Below are positions 23,901 to 37,411 of a stretch of 64,000 nt of DNA, piece after piece. A model generated the notes under the pieces. That model was not told the origin of the DNA, made no database searches, and worked only from the letters and a program-made list of their open reading frames with translations. The stretch spans positions 113,638-177,637 of the forward strand of contig VWYX01000870.1 of the NCBI GenBank assembly GCA_013396525.1. The letters are read 5' to 3'. Position 1 is the first letter of the stretch; each line of letters opens with the position of its first letter. Source of the stretch: Chaetorhynchus papuensis (lineage: Eukaryota > Chordata > Aves > Passeriformes > Rhipiduridae). Position numbers and translations under genes: made by a program.

Positions 23901-26900
23901 TGTGAAGGAACTTTTTAATATATATTTTTTTTTTTTTTTTGGTTGGGCACTGTTCTAGTTTTTTTTCCTTAGCTGTAAAGTGACCTCATTGAAAGTAGTT
24001 ACCCAAATACAAAGTTTTCCTTGGTTGAATTCATTCACATACATCAGCATTTTAAATGAAGAGGAATTCCTGTTATCTCCTGAGGAGTTTAACATTTAGA
24101 GGCAAATCTGTTCATAGCTGTCAGACTCCTCCTCCTTTGAATCCACAGCTTCTTTCTGTGCAGCTCCCATGAGCAGTGTGTGCAGTATCTGTGATGCTCC
24201 ACGCAGTGAAAGGCCTTAGAGCAGGTCCTGGGGCTTACAAAAAGAGCTTTTTTTCAGCCCACCTTTCTCTAGCAATGTGAAAATTTTTTTTAATACATGT
24301 GAAGAGGTCAGTTCAGCTCCCTCCACATTAGACACATGGGGTTTCTAAAGAATATAAGCATTATGAGCCATTAGCCATAACAAGCCATTACACTGCTTTC
24401 TCAAAAAAAAACCCAAAAAAAGGGAAAAAACATACATGCAAATGGTGTGAAAGAACTTAAATGAAAGAAGTTGCTGGCAGTCATCACCTCCTCTGCAGTC
24501 AGAGTGCTGTGGTACCAGCAAATGTCAGCATAAATGTCAGCTTCAAAATTACAAGCAGCAGTGGGTTTTTGAAGGGGACGTCTGGCAAAGCCAGAAAGGG
24601 CAGAGACCTGCTTGTTCCCTTTTCTTCTGATTACATTTCCCTTGGTCACTGCACCATGGCCATCTACTTACATGTCTTATCTTTGAGAGAATTTAGGTAG
24701 TTAATAGAATGATTGTACTTTTACATTTGATACTGCTTCATAATGTCAGTGCTTCATGCCAGAGAAGTGTGGTGTGTAGCACATTAAATTCTGTAACATT
24801 CTGCTGAAATGGTGCCTTATATTCATGGTTTGGTTTGGAAAGGAGCGTGTGGGAAATGGTCCCTTAGCCTTACCTCAGTCAAAGGTGCAGTGACAAGGAG
24901 TGGGGGCAGCTTTTCCTTTAAGCTGATGAGTAGTTTCTCTTTGCTTGCTGCACTTAAATGAAGGTATCTGGGCTGGATCACTCTGGGATGTCCCAGAGCC
25001 GTAGTGTGCATGTTGCTTAGAGTCTGTCAGAAGTAACTAGGGGAAAGACAGGATTACTCTCAGCAAACTTTAACTTAATCAGCTGGGAAAAAAATGCCCA
25101 ACTTGGCACATGGAAAGAGATTGAGATACACTGAGTGCTTAGACTCTCTATGAAGAAGCTGACCCGAGCACATAAACCACTTTAACCATGATTCTGGGAG
25201 TGGCAAGTAGTACAAATGTTTTAAGGTGATATAGGTCAGATATACTTCTGACTTTTTAGAGGTAAATTTCTCAGACATTTCAGAAAATTGAATGCTTGTG
25301 GGATTTCTGGTCAAGAACCTCAGTAGAAAAGGCACTGAAAACTGCTATTTCATTTTTAAAGCAGAGGTTGTGCCTTTGTGTAGACTCCACCTTTAGCAGC
25401 TCTTCATTTGATCCCCAAGGCCGCTGCTGTCCCACCGTGGACCCCCCAGTAGAATCTCTGTCCTCTCTCCTATGCATCAGCCCTCGGTGGGCATCAAATT
25501 CGATTTTGCACCTCATGCCTTGTACTTCTCTCAGGAACCCCTCAGTGAACTGCATTCTAGAATATAGCCAGAAGAATAGGTGATCCCAAGGGAAGATAAG
25601 CACATCAGCCTTTGGTAATTCCTGATGGGATTAGAGGTCTTACATCATAGGGCTCAGCTACCTCCTATTTGTACAAGCTTAGAGATGTGTGCATTGGGAA
25701 ATGACACGGGACAGCTGGCACCCTCTGAACTCATATCTTATTGCAATAACAGGCTCCTAAAGGCATGGAAAGAGTTTAATCCCAACCTGTATGTGGGGTA
25801 CCCACTTTACTTGCCTTGACAATATCCCTGAACTGGGTTACCCCTTCCACTTCCCCTCAGGGTCTAACAAGGACTACAGTGCCTCTCCTTGAGCTCAGTA
25901 AATAGAAACAAAATATTAGAGAAAGTGTTAATACAGTGGTGCAAGGAGGCCTGTGTTGTCCATTCCGATGTGGAAGTCGGTGCAGGACTCAGACAATTCT
26001 CAGTCAATTCTCAGTCCCTCTCTGGTTTTCTTCTGTGTCCCTCCCTCTGAAAAACATCCTCTCCAGAGGAATCAGAATGCCTTGGTTTTTTCCAGTGGTG
26101 GGCAAAAGCCAAATGATTTTGTCAAAGCCAGTCCACAAGCTGTCTGAAGTCAGGGGGTAGAGTTTTAGAAGTTAGCTCTTAAATATGTGTTGTCTTTTAA
26201 CAACCCTTAAGTGTTTACTGAAGTGGTTCATTTTGAGCCATTCTTTCCCCTCAGATGGTTTTCTCCCTACTTCTTATCAACTTAAGCCAAGAATAAACTT
26301 CCCAATAGTCAAATCAAGATCTAGTTTTCATAACTCACTATAAGCAACTCTGCTTCTATCAGATTCCTTACACTGCTCTGCTTTCAAGCTACAGCAACTT
26401 ACCTTCCCAGTGTTTGCAACTAGAAATAAGTGTGTGTTCAGAAATAAGCACCATCTGAGTTTGCTTCTCTGTACCTGCAAGCAAAGAGCTGTCAGAAAAC
26501 AGATCAGGTGTAATCACAAGCCACTACAGCCACGTATCAAAGCAAAAAATACCCTTTCTATGCTGATTATAAGGCAAATACAAATCTTGTGGCTGAGGTC
26601 TGCCTTTTATCCTAAAAACAAGGAAAAAAAATACAAAAATCACTTATGTCTTTGCATGGGCAGAGGGACATCTTTGCCTTGCATGAGAAGTTGGCACCTA
26701 AATTAATTCAGGAACGTGAGACTGATGTCAAGAATGATAGCAGTGAAAATGTGGGTTCTGCAATAATTAGACTGGTGCTTTTAGGAGGAACAAAAGCATT
26801 AATTTAAAATAATAGTTTTCTCTATATGTGTGATGCACAGATTAAATGTGCAGTTAAATGTTCCATTAAAATAGATGGACTTCCTTAAAACTGCCTTCTG

Positions 26901-29900
26901 ACAAACAAGTTCTGACCATTTTCCAGTACCTCTGCACAGTTAAAGGGTTTTGAGACCACATGCCATTTTCGGGAAGCAAGCAGGAAGCCTTCTTGGTAAA
27001 GGCAGATTTGTGTGGATCCCAAACTGCTCAACTGATTTACAGAAACCAGCAGGGTTTTTTTGAAAAATGTTGCAGCAGCTGGATCACCCTGTCTCTTCCC
27101 CTTCCCAATACTCCTTTTTCTGACAAAACCATATGATTAAAAAAATAAGAGACATTTGTGATGAACAAGTAACCAAAGGCAGCCAGTGGGTGATTTGATG
27201 CTCTGAAACAATAGATGTGTCTGCCCAACCAAAGAAAAAGTAACAAAACCAACAATAAATGGGAGGAAAATTAGGAATTTTGTCATGAAAACAGTGGTCC
27301 TGTTCAGGGCTTGAGTACTGGCAAGGTTTTCTGCAAACACACAGTTTGGGAAAGCCTTGAGAAGACTCTTAAAGTTGGACCCACTAAATGCTTCTGCAGG
27401 GAAGTTTTTGGCACATGAATCAACCACATGCCTGCTGCAGAGATAACAGGTAGACTTGTAGTTGGTGAAAGAAGACAAAAGGGAACTTAGGAATGACAAA
27501 TGCAAAGCTAACACCAAAAGGGAATATTAAAATACAGAGGCAGTTTGGAGGTTATTTTTGGATTGATAGGTCTCTAAGCAAGGTGTGAGACTATCTGTGT
27601 CCAAAAAACACCATCATAAAGATCAGGATTGAGAGAGGGAAAACTGAGCAACCACTGGGAGAACAATAATCAAGGTCAGTTTATCAGAAGAGATGCTTGT
27701 TTTAGAAGAGTGGATAAGACCTGGAAACTTGACAAGAACACGAGTTCCGAGGTAGCTACAAAGGCATTTTCAAGAAGAACTACCTAAATGTGGGTTAAAG
27801 AAGCAAACACGAAGGCCTTTTTTGCTGAGGCTGCAGTCATTTTATGCTGTTCCATCGATGTTATCCAGGTCTCAAGACAAAGAACACACAAGATCAATCC
27901 AGTGTGAGGAAAACAGAGCAGCTTCCAGCAGGCAGCTGTGGCCGCTCAGTAGAAAGCTCTGTGTCATGTCCAGGGAGAGAAGCACAACCATCTGGGGCAG
28001 CACTGCTGCCCTGGAAACAGCTGCTTCAAGACTTGCTAAGACTGGGAGGTGACTCAAAATTAGGTTTCTGGTTTTTTCCCCCCACTTTTTTAAAGCAAGC
28101 AGGGAGTTGACTGTCGGTGTGTGATAAGAGAGGTGATAGAGTGACTGAGGAGAAGGCTCAGAAGAGTTGGTGGTAAAACCATAAATGGTGGAAGAGATGT
28201 TGGAGAGGGAAAAAGCTGCTGGTTACCAGCAGAAAGTGAGTGAATGAATGGGGCTTGAGGGAGGAAAAGATGGAAAGCTCTTGGTGGTAGGTGGTGACAG
28301 TGGTCTGAAGCCTAGTGTGGGGACCAGAAAAATGAGCAATTGGACACTCACTGAGGAGTAGGTATGTTACTGTTTGATTTAGAGACATAATTGATTCAGC
28401 CTTTCCAAGAGACAGTTGAAGTTCCAGACCACAGTGATGAAAAATCAAATGATAAACCCATGATTTTTTAATTAAAAAAAAAAAGGAAATGCTAGTTTTA
28501 GATACCGACACAGTTGAAATTTGTCAGAAAGAAGAAAATGGAATGGAAAGAAAAAAAAAAGAGAAAGAGTAGAGAGCAGAATCCTTCTAATTGCTGCAGC
28601 AAATTTATGTAATCCATAATATGTGTGAAACTTTCACTGCCCCTTCCCTATTTTAAAGGGAATTGCCTTTTAGGTTTTCAGTTGGGCCTTGGGTTTGGGG
28701 TTTTTTTGGCTCAAAGAGATGCAATTCATTTGTCCGCTGCAGACTTGTTCATGACAGACAAATATAATATAACAAATTATCTTCCATTAAAAAATTGCAG
28801 ACTTGGGTCAGCTGCCATGTAACTCATTCCGTTTCATTCCCTCCCAAGGGTTCCATCTATCCCCACAAAATAAATTCATGTGTACTAAGTTAGGGGTTTT
28901 TTTCATGACTAGGCAATATCCCTGTTCCCTAGAAACTTGCAGTTGTTATTTGTCTTCGTGAACCTCCCCTTTGAAAATGCCAAATCCTTTAAATTAATGC
29001 TTCAGAGGGTCATATTTTGCATTTCAGTTGTTGAAAAGACCTTGCATTTATTCAACAATATAAAGCCCCCTGAGGATCAACAAGCACGGGATATTATGGA
29101 TATTATGGAAAAGTGTGCTGTGCTTTCTGTTACTTGGGAGTTGACTACTCACATACTCATAACTGCCAACATTCAAAACTTGCAGGATTTTTTTCATTAT
29201 TTTATCATTGCCTTTTTCATCATGAAATACAGTTGTTTTTTTTAAATATGACTAGATCCTGCTCTCAGTGATGGATCTGTCTTCCCTGGTACAGAGCAGA
29301 TCCCTGAATGGTTGAAGCGATGTCTTCAAAAACTTTTGGAGGGGTAATTTTTGGCCAGCATCCAAATTTCAATGATTCATTAAGAGCTATTTAAATTATC
29401 ATGGGCTCATTGTATTCAAGTGCCCCTTTCAGAAGGAGTAGCTTTATCCCAGGAAAGCTAACACAGTTTCGCTGGGATTTTAGGGAGAGCATCAGTACCT
29501 TTAAGTGTCCTTAATACCAATTTTATTTAATTAAACAAACACTTTCCTAGAAGCAAACTGAGATTCTTGGAAATAAGCACAGAGCTTTCCTGAGCAGATA
29601 ATAATTGGGTAATAATGGGTGAAAACACCCATGAGTAAATGTAAATTGAGTTAATACACTAAATCTAGGCATTCTTATATCTCGGTCCAGTAGTGCAGTT
29701 AGCTCACTTGCCCCTTTGCTCTCCATTCAGCCTATATGGAAAAATTAAATACAGTAAGAGCCAGGCCTTGTTTTTTAGTGACACCTAGCAGAGAGAAAAC
29801 GTCCAGGGATGTCAGACCCACAGTTTTATCTGATTTACTCTTCAGAAACACTGAATTAACTCTTTTATTCTTGTTATTAACCTGCAGCAGCCCATTTAGT

Positions 29901-29927
29901 TCCTCTGCCTCGGCTCCTCCTGCATAA

Positions 29928-30021
29928 ACATTACACACAGAGTTATTCTGATGGTAGTGGCTGTGTGAATAATTACATTACACACAGAATTATTCTGGTG
30001 GTAGTGGCTGTGTGAATAATT
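29928..30021 (+). repeat. Tandem duplication, 47-bp unit, two copies
   Basis: Copy 1 is 29928-29974 and copy 2 is 29975-30021; they differ at only two positions. Copy 2 contains the palindrome CAGAAT-T-ATTCTG. The near-identity suggests a recent local duplication. Confidence 0.95.
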
Positions 30022-31307
30022 AAGGTGGGCAAGCAGTCAGCCCAATGTGTTTGCACAATTTTCTCCCACTGTTTTACCCACAGCCTCCAGCTCTGCCTGT
30101 CCTCACTCACATGGCCACAGGTACAGCCAAGTTTCCCAGAATTTGATGTCCTGGACTTTCCACATGCTCTGTAAAAAACAGAGGGACATTCTTTGGTGTC
30201 CCCAGGTACACATGGGAGATTTAACAGCAAGCTTATTTATTCCTCTCCAGTATTTTATAAAGAAGCATTTTGATTGATAAAAGCATTTTGACTGGTAAAA
30301 TAATACAGGAGGAGGAAAACTAGTTTTATTTCCTGGGATTTCTGTGAGGTTTATCTGTTCTTTTGGCTGGGGGGTGGTGGGGAGGAGGGGTGGTTTTAGC
30401 ATTTAGCTCAGCCTAGACAGTAAAAGACTATCAGTCTGTATCTTTATGTCTCCAGTGCCCTTCACATTCTGGTGTCACAGCCTCAGACAGCTTGCACTGT
30501 TCGGGTTCGTAGCATTGCACTAACATGTTTTTAAGTTTAGAAAAGAATTCAGTGTTCAGCAAAAATTTTAAATGAAAATCCTTTCTTTTCACATCAGATT
30601 TAGTAAATCCCTTCCCTTTTACAAATGAGAAATCTGGGCCTAACCTATTATGACAGCATTTCTGAGTTTTTCACCTGCGAAGGTTTTTGTGTTTTATAAA
30701 TCTAATTAACTGTAATAAGAAAATAATAGGACATAATGTTTGTTTTACAAGGTGATTGATCTCTTGGCAGCCTGGCAGACTCTTTTATTGATTGGTTGGT
30801 GGATAATGTCAGAGTGGATATGTCCTGGAGGAGAATAGCTGACACCTAAATCCATATGTGACAGATTACCATCTGTGTTGGAAGACAGGTTTCTTCGTGA
30901 AAATGCGAAGATAACAGGTGAAAATTGAGAAAGTGACATGAGGGAAATGTGTTGAAACCTGCCTCAACCTTTCCATGCTCTAAGAGCATTTACACAAAGC
31001 TCTCTATTTTGTGGGCAGCCTGTTTTCAGGATGAGGGAGATTAAATTTTAATTACACTCATTCCTGTCTGCCCAGTCTAGATTTAATCCTGTTAATTAGG
31101 AAAATGCCTTGTCCCACAACCTAGCTATAAAGCTAATTAAACAGAGAATCTTCATGTGCTACTTAGTGGAACTTCAGTTCAGTAATGACTATCATACTTT
31201 ACAGTTAATTAGCACTGTGGGAGGGAAAATGAGGATGTTGTTGAAGCACAGAACTCAAATTAGAGGTGCTATAATATATGCTTTATTTCGTTTTGTAGCT
31301 ATCTGAT

Positions 31308-31475
31308 GCAGGCAAGTCACACACTATCCTACCTGCCTCAGTTTCACATTTGTTGAAGAAGAATTAATTAAAAGTATCTCTCCTGCAGAAGTGTTGTGTA
31401 GGTTTAATGTAATGAAGATAATAAGCTGCTGGCCTTTGAAATCCTCAAGTAGAAGGCGCTGCATAAATAGAATTA
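31308..31475 (+). repeat. MIR/CORE-SINE relic, sense
   Basis: The order of words follows the MIR family core and tail: GGCAAGTCAC, then GCCTCAGTTTC, then AGTATCTCTCCTGCAGAAG and GTTGTGTAGG, then TTTAATGTAATGAAGATAAT, and finally TTTGAAATCCTCAAGTAGAA before GGCGCTGCATAAAT. MIR-type tRNA-SINEs are ancient and occur as old relics in amniote genomes. The 5' tRNA part is not recognised. Confidence 0.6.
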
Positions 31476-31775
31476 CTCCTCCCTGAAACATGTGAGAGGC
31501 AATGAGCTGTGCAGTTTCAGGTGGAACAGCAATTGCACCTCCTAAAGTAAACATGGCCCTAACAGTCCTGCAGATATTCACAAAATCTTCCAGTGCAAAG
31601 CACTGCCAGCATGGAACCTACTGCTGGATCAAACCCTTCTGAAGCCCAGACCAGAAATTAAAAATCAACTGTAATTTGACTTAAAAATTTTGACAGCGAA
31701 TGACTTGGATTCATAACGCCTTGTTCAATAATTGTGCATTTTAAAGTATTGGTCCTGGAAATACCAAGTGGTAAT

Positions 31776-31882
31776 TACCAATCCCCAATTTTACAGATGA
31801 AGTAAAGCAGGGAAGTGTTACACCTTGCCCAGATGTTGGATAAATCCATTGCAAAACTGGAACTAGGACTTGCAGTTCCCTG
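31776..31882 (-). repeat. MIR/CORE-SINE relic, antisense
   Basis: The plus strand reads ATCCCCAATTTTACAGATGA, then a purine-rich AGTAAAGCAGGGAAG, then CACCTTGCCCAGAT, then AAAACTGGAACTAGGACTTG. This is the familiar reverse-complement order of a MIR element. It lies 300 bp from the preceding relic in the opposite orientation. Confidence 0.6.
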
Positions 31883-32309
31883 GAAACTAACCACACAACA
31901 GCTGGCTTGATGCTTCTGGGTGGAACAGCAGAGCCTGTGTTCTACTTTTATTTAGATTTCCTCATAGTGGTACTGATCCAGTGAATCTGGGGATATGGAA
32001 TTATCTTTCTGCCTTAATGAGATACCCCTGGCATGCGTTATTTAAGATGCTATGGAATATTACATTAAGAGTATTGCAAGTGGAGCCTGGTAGCTTATGC
32101 TTACGTTAATCCTGAGTTTACAAGTTTTATTGAGAAGTGGCAGGCAAATACAAAAATAATTTCAGTCTGAGCCTTGGTGGCTCTGCAGTATTTGTGATGT
32201 AGAACAGCATGCAGTACAAGGTGTTTTGTGCAAGCCTGTGCTGATTGGCACCCCAGGGTAACCTGCTGAGCTGTACACTGGGCTTGGATTCAAGTGTGGA
32301 TGAGTTAGT

Positions 32310-32393
32310 TTGTTTTTCTGTTCCTCTATTTCCCCACCTCTGGCATGGGGTTAAAAAATTCTGTGGCTGCTTTATAAAGTACTTTGTGGTCTG
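32310..32393 (+). repeat. Possible MIR-like relic, sense
   Basis: TTCCTCTATTTCCCCACCTC, then GGCATGGGGTTAAAA, then TTTATAAAGTACTTTG resembles the part of MIR running from the CTCAGTTTCCCCATCTG-type core to the AAAGCGCTT-type tail. It is more diverged than its neighbours. Confidence 0.4.
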
Positions 32394-33179
32394 TGTGCAT
32401 CAGGGAACTAATATCTGAGTCAACAAAGCAACACTAGTTCCAGTTTTTAGGGGACGGTGGTGATTTGTAAAACCATGAGAAAGAACAAGGAAAGAAAGGC
32501 AAGGAAAAATTAGGAAGTCAGGGAATAAAAAGAACTAGCAAACCAGCCCACCTTGCAGAAAATATATTTATATTGATATCCACTGTATGCTGGTAATAGC
32601 ATTACTAATTCCAACACGCTGGCTTTCATTATTAAAACCAAGAAGGTTATAAAGTTTCTGTAATTATTTTAGGTTGATCTGGGAGTGTATTATTTTCCTG
32701 GAGCTAGGTAGCATTTTAAATTTGCAAAGGATTAGACGGACACAATCAGTTCAAATATTTGTCCAGCAATTGAAAGGAGGATCCTCACTTCCGCTTCTGA
32801 TGAGGCTTTGGAAGTCTCCATCTCCATCATTGTTCAACAGCTAAGTGAAGATTGCATGTTGATTACCCTTTCAGTTGCCTTTAAGCAGCTTATGTGAAAT
32901 GTTAAGTTCTAAGTTACCTAAAATCCCTACTTTTTAATTTGTTCCCTGGCTTGTGGGTTTATATGTGCACACACAAGTGCATACAGGCACCCTGGTCAGA
33001 ACCAGCTCCTTCCAAACATGAATTACACTGAGCAGAGCTTAAAAGAGGTGTAAGTGGAACCGGAGCAGGCATTCCCATTAATCTTCACAAGACCATGAAA
33101 AGAAAATAACAGTCTGCCTGCTTAGCTGAGTCAAATTGTAGCTGTGCAACTTAGCACAAAGTATCTGAGTTCCTATACT

Positions 33180-33214
33180 TTTATTTAAAGCTGAAAAACT
33201 TTATTTAAAGCTGA
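33180..33214 (+). repeat. 20-bp tandem duplication
   Basis: TTTATTTAAAGCTGA occurs twice, at 33180-33194 and 33200-33214. It is a short recent local duplication in the intron. Confidence 0.85.
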
Positions 33215-33299
33215 TTCCACTGCCTTCCTCTAAGGCAGTCACCCCAACATCCCTCACATTTTGAGATCCTCAGAAAAAATAATATTATATATTATTATG

Positions 33300-33464
33300 N
33301 NNNNNNNNNNNNNNNNNNNNNNNNNNNNNNNNNNNNNNNNNNNNNNNNNNNNNNNNNNNNNNNNNNNNNNNNNNNNNNNNNNNNNNNNNNNNNNNNNNNN
33401 NNNNNNNNNNNNNNNNNNNNNNNNNNNNNNNNNNNNNNNNNNNNNNNNNNNNNNNNNNNNNNNN
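33300..33464. other. Assembly gap (165 N)
   Basis: This is a run of 165 unknown bases flanked on both sides by ATT/TA-rich sequence (ATTATATATTATTATG before, TTATATTATTATTAC after). The gap probably covers an AT-rich microsatellite. Confidence 1.
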
Positions 33465-36400
33465 CCTTATATTATTATTACAAACCCAGGGTTTGTTTCT
33501 GGGTTCACACGGACGCACAGCTTTTGTGATGGTGTTGCTGAGCTCCATCTCCAGACAAATATTTGCAATTGGGGTTTTTTTCCTTCAAATATTACAACCT
33601 TAAAGAAGGCATTAGCTACCTTGTTGCAAATCTTGTATTTGTTTTTGTTCGTATTTAATTGCATGGGAATTGAATGAACCATTTTCAGAGCTAAGAGGAG
33701 GCTTGAGTGCTGAGTTGCCTGTTGCACCATACCTTCACCTGACAATTTGATCATAATTTTTAATGTTTCTTTGGCTTCTCATTGGCCTGCATTTTCATAC
33801 CTGCATGTGTCCCATTTGTACTTGCCACGTCTGTTGGTATTTTGTAGCAGATCATCAACTTGTATGAGCAAGGTATCATTTAACAATATAGACTTACAGC
33901 ATTAGGAGCAATCCCTTGGGATTTTATTGCCAAGGCACTGAAAGCCCATCAGACCTCCTAGTCTGAAATGTATCATCAGGGCATTTTATGTACAACCCCC
34001 ATGGAGGAATACAGTTCTTTACACCCTTTTGTGTTCCTGAGGATAAAGGGGAGCAGAGCCTGTGGGAAGTTGGAGCTGTTCTGCAGCCTGCATCGTAAGG
34101 AGCCACTTGAGAACTGTGTTTGAAGACAGCAGGTTTATGACTGCTCCACAGACAGTCCCAATAACAGTAGGGGAATATTTGACTAAATAATGTCCAAGCT
34201 GCTAGAGACACCACAATGGGTTTGCAATGTGTATTTTTCCCCTGCATGAGAGGCAGACATGCTTACCCTCTGTGAAGTTCAAAGAGGCACTTGACAAAGT
34301 TGGGTACCAGTGAGTTTAAAGATATGTGGGGCCTCACCTTCTCACGCAGTGGAAGATTTTCACATGGCTCATAACACAAGTTATTTATAGCCAAGGAAGT
34401 AAAAATAGTGGGGACACAGACTTTTTGCAATTTCTCTGAACCAGTTAGACATGATACATGCAGTTGGATACTGCTCTCTTCCAAGTGAAATGCAGCAATG
34501 TTCTGCTCTCCACAGAGTGAAATAATTTTTACGTGCCTTGTCAGTCTCGCTATGGCCATGGAAAGAAATACAGTGAAAGCAGAGACATTGGTACGGTTTA
34601 TGTTATTTAGAATGTTTTTGCAGCTAACAGTTTTGACCTCTATTCTGTTTTGATGGTCCCGGTTTCTAAAGGTCATGTCATGTTTTCCAGTTAGAAGAAA
34701 TGAATAAATACCTTCTTTTCCTGTGGACTCTCCCAGGTTTTACCCAGATCCTGGTTCAGAATTATTCCAAAGAACTGCTGGTGTAAAGCTAATATGCTGC
34801 ATTATTAGTGGAATTACAGTTATTAACATCCTAAAATCTACACTCTGATGCCAGCAGGGTTTCATTTTTGCCCCTTATGATCATGAGAGACCCTGAAAAG
34901 AGACTGTAATTTGGAATTTAACATGTGAAATCCAGGGGCCATCATTTAAAACATCAATCGTTACTCCAGAATGGTGTTTGACAGGCTGCAAGTAATTTCT
35001 ACTTCAAGCAGTCTCAGGCAGCAGAGTAGCCCAAAGGTCATGTTGTTCTTATCACGGGTAAAAGATACTTTCTTCATGATGGATGACTGTTCTGTGTGTT
35101 TAAGATGCATAATGTATTAGTAATTTTAATTCACAGTTCCATTTGTCCCACAGTTTTGTCAGGGCAAGCTGAACTGTGGTTAGGTACACCTGTGCTGTGC
35201 TGTGCAGAAGGATGGGACCTTCTGTGGTAATCCATCCTAAGAGCCACACCACAGTCCCAGTTGCACATCGGGGAGCGGGGAGGAATCACTTCTACCGAAC
35301 GAAATGCCAAGCTGCAGGAACTGGGCCAAAAATTCTTGTGTTTTCACTGCCAGTCTTGAGCTGTGCAGATGATCACAGCTGAAACCAAAAGGGTTGCTGC
35401 CTCCAGTCTCATGGGATTACATAGAGTGACCCTCAGTGTGTTCTTCACCAGATTTATCAGGTTGGGAGCTCAGGGTTATCTGTTGCTGGCCAGCCAAATG
35501 CCAGAACTGGAGCACCGCAGACAACAAACAGACTCCTGATTTTGGAGCACTTTGAGAACTTTGTTACCCAAGACACAAAGATTTGAGCTGGCTTTGTACA
35601 AAGCATTCAGGGCGTTCCACAGCTGCTGCCGACAATTTACCCTCATTCTTTTAATTGGATTGAGTGCAAAAGCCACTCCTCTGCAGAACCAGACACAAAA
35701 GTCATAAGCAGCAGTATTAGTTCAGAGTATTAGTTCATTAGTTCTGAGAACAAATTTCCTATCTCCTTGCCTTAAATGCAACTCATAAGAAAAGATTTAT
35801 AACAATATACATTGTTCTTGCTTATTTGAGTCCCGGACATATTTCTGTCAGTGCGTGTGCAACAAAGTGCTGTTTAGAGATGATGGCTGAATTGGCCTCT
35901 CAGCTGTTAAAATTTTCAGATTTACCACCTCACTCCTCTTGCTGCTGTTTATATTTGACATGTAGAAATGTGGTAAGCGCCATGCCACTTTCCCATGTTG
36001 GAATCATATGTTTCTAAAAATTAATGAATGACTTTCACTAAGAATCTTCTAAATTCAAATAATTTTTAAAACACGCCCTTCATTCACCATCATCTTGCTG
36101 GTTTTGATAAGTTTCCATCTCTATATGTTAGACCTTTTGGCATCTAGATTTGCATTTTGCAAGATTTGCTCTTTACATGGCCAGCTGTTACCTCAAGGTT
36201 TCAAAGCTCTTATAGCAAGAAGCTTTTCAAAAGAAAACATCACTCACCATTTAGTTTCCTGAAAGATCTTGTTTTCAACTCCAGAAGTGGGCAGCCAGTG
36301 TCATATTACTTCTTCACTGTATGCATTCATAAAAAGAGCTATTTTTTGGCTCTGCTCTTCTCCTGAGAAAAAAGTAAAAGTACATTTTTTTCCTTTTTCA

Positions 36401-36690
36401 AATAAATATGGATCCATGGTTTTATAATCATGGAAGGAAGGAAAGATGCCCTGAATTTCAAATGAGGTTTTGTGGCCTGTTACATACTTACTTCACAACC
36501 TTTTATGGATTGGAGAAGGGATTGGTCATTCCAGTTCTTCAAGACCTAGACCTTTGGGAGAAGTTAAAAGGGGCGGGAAGTAGAATCATTGGTATGAAAT
36601 TCAGAACAGAGGTCTTACCAAGTTCATCAGTCCACTTCATCATCATTATTTGAAGTAAGAGCCATTGATCCTGTCCTTCATACATAAATA

Positions 36691-36696
36691 CATATA

Positions 36697-36737
<41 letters not shown>

Positions 36738-36747
36738 ATATATATAT
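36691..36747 (+). repeat. Compound (TG)n(TA)n microsatellite
   Basis: A short TG run leads into about eleven TA units, then CATATAAA and more TA units. It is an intronic dinucleotide repeat, 0.66 kb before the next exon. Confidence 0.9.
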
Positions 36748-37411
36748 GGCTTTCAAGTAAAGGCAGTAGGTGCTCTGCCTTCAGAATAACTGAAGAAGCA
36801 ACATTCCTCATACACTCACTGTTAGTTCCTTTTCTGCTACACCAAGTGAAAAAAGTTTGACACACGAAAACAGGTGACGCTGTCTGGCGCTGTGTCACTG
36901 AAAAATGAGCAAAATAGCATATAATGCTCATTCTGGAAAAAAAATGTATCCTTGCATTTGTTCGTGTAAGGATAATAGAAGTATTTCTTCAGAATTCAAG
37001 TATCTTCTACTTCATGTTTGTTATTATTTCAATTTTTCATGTGTTCTTATGTTTTGATAGTTCATATATGAGGTAAAAAGATTCACGTCCTTCACAGGTT
37101 GAAGTCTGCTGTCAGGCAGAGCTCTCCATCTACAGAGAAGCTTCCCTGAATGTTCCCTAACACCAAAGTACCTCAGCTTGGGTCATCTGTTGGTTCCAGT
37201 TCTGAGAGAAATACCTCTGTCTCCTGAACAGCTCAGCCCATAGCTCTCCCTGTAAGCCTTGTGAGATAGGTCTGGGAAGGGACACATCTGACCAGCCTGG
37301 TTCCCAACAGGGACAGCAGCCTCCTTGGGGATCTGAGTATATTCCTGTATTTCTGCCCTAAACGACTGAATTTCTGTCATTAACTACATTTCTGCTGTTC
37401 ATTCTTTGCAG

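Larger units (their letters stand above)
17063..37411 (+). other. SCUBE1: SCUBE1 intron, 20.3 kb
   Basis: The intron runs from donor GTCAGC to acceptor TTTGCAG, phase 1. The first 12 kb has no recognisable transposon. It includes AT-rich blocks at about 18.2-20.9 kb and 22.8-24.1 kb, homopolymers (T14 at 19913, A16 at 22731, T16 at 23925) and only chance open frames. Later parts contain a 47-bp tandem duplication (29928-30021), MIR-like relics between 31308 and 32393, a small 20-bp tandem duplication at 33180-33214, an N gap (33300-33464) and a TG/TA microsatellite at 36691-36747. A weaker MIR-like piece may lie at 30600-30660. No exon-like sequence with the EGF cysteine pattern is present in it. 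Confidence 0.75.

Noticed and set aside
33940..34010. CR1/L3-like phrase around CAGACCTCCTAGTCTGA
   Set aside because: A few words resemble an L3/CR1 consensus, but too few to support a call.
36539..36931. 130-codon minus-strand frame with Ile-Tyr repeats
   Set aside because: The middle is translation of the TA/TG microsatellite. No domain is visible.
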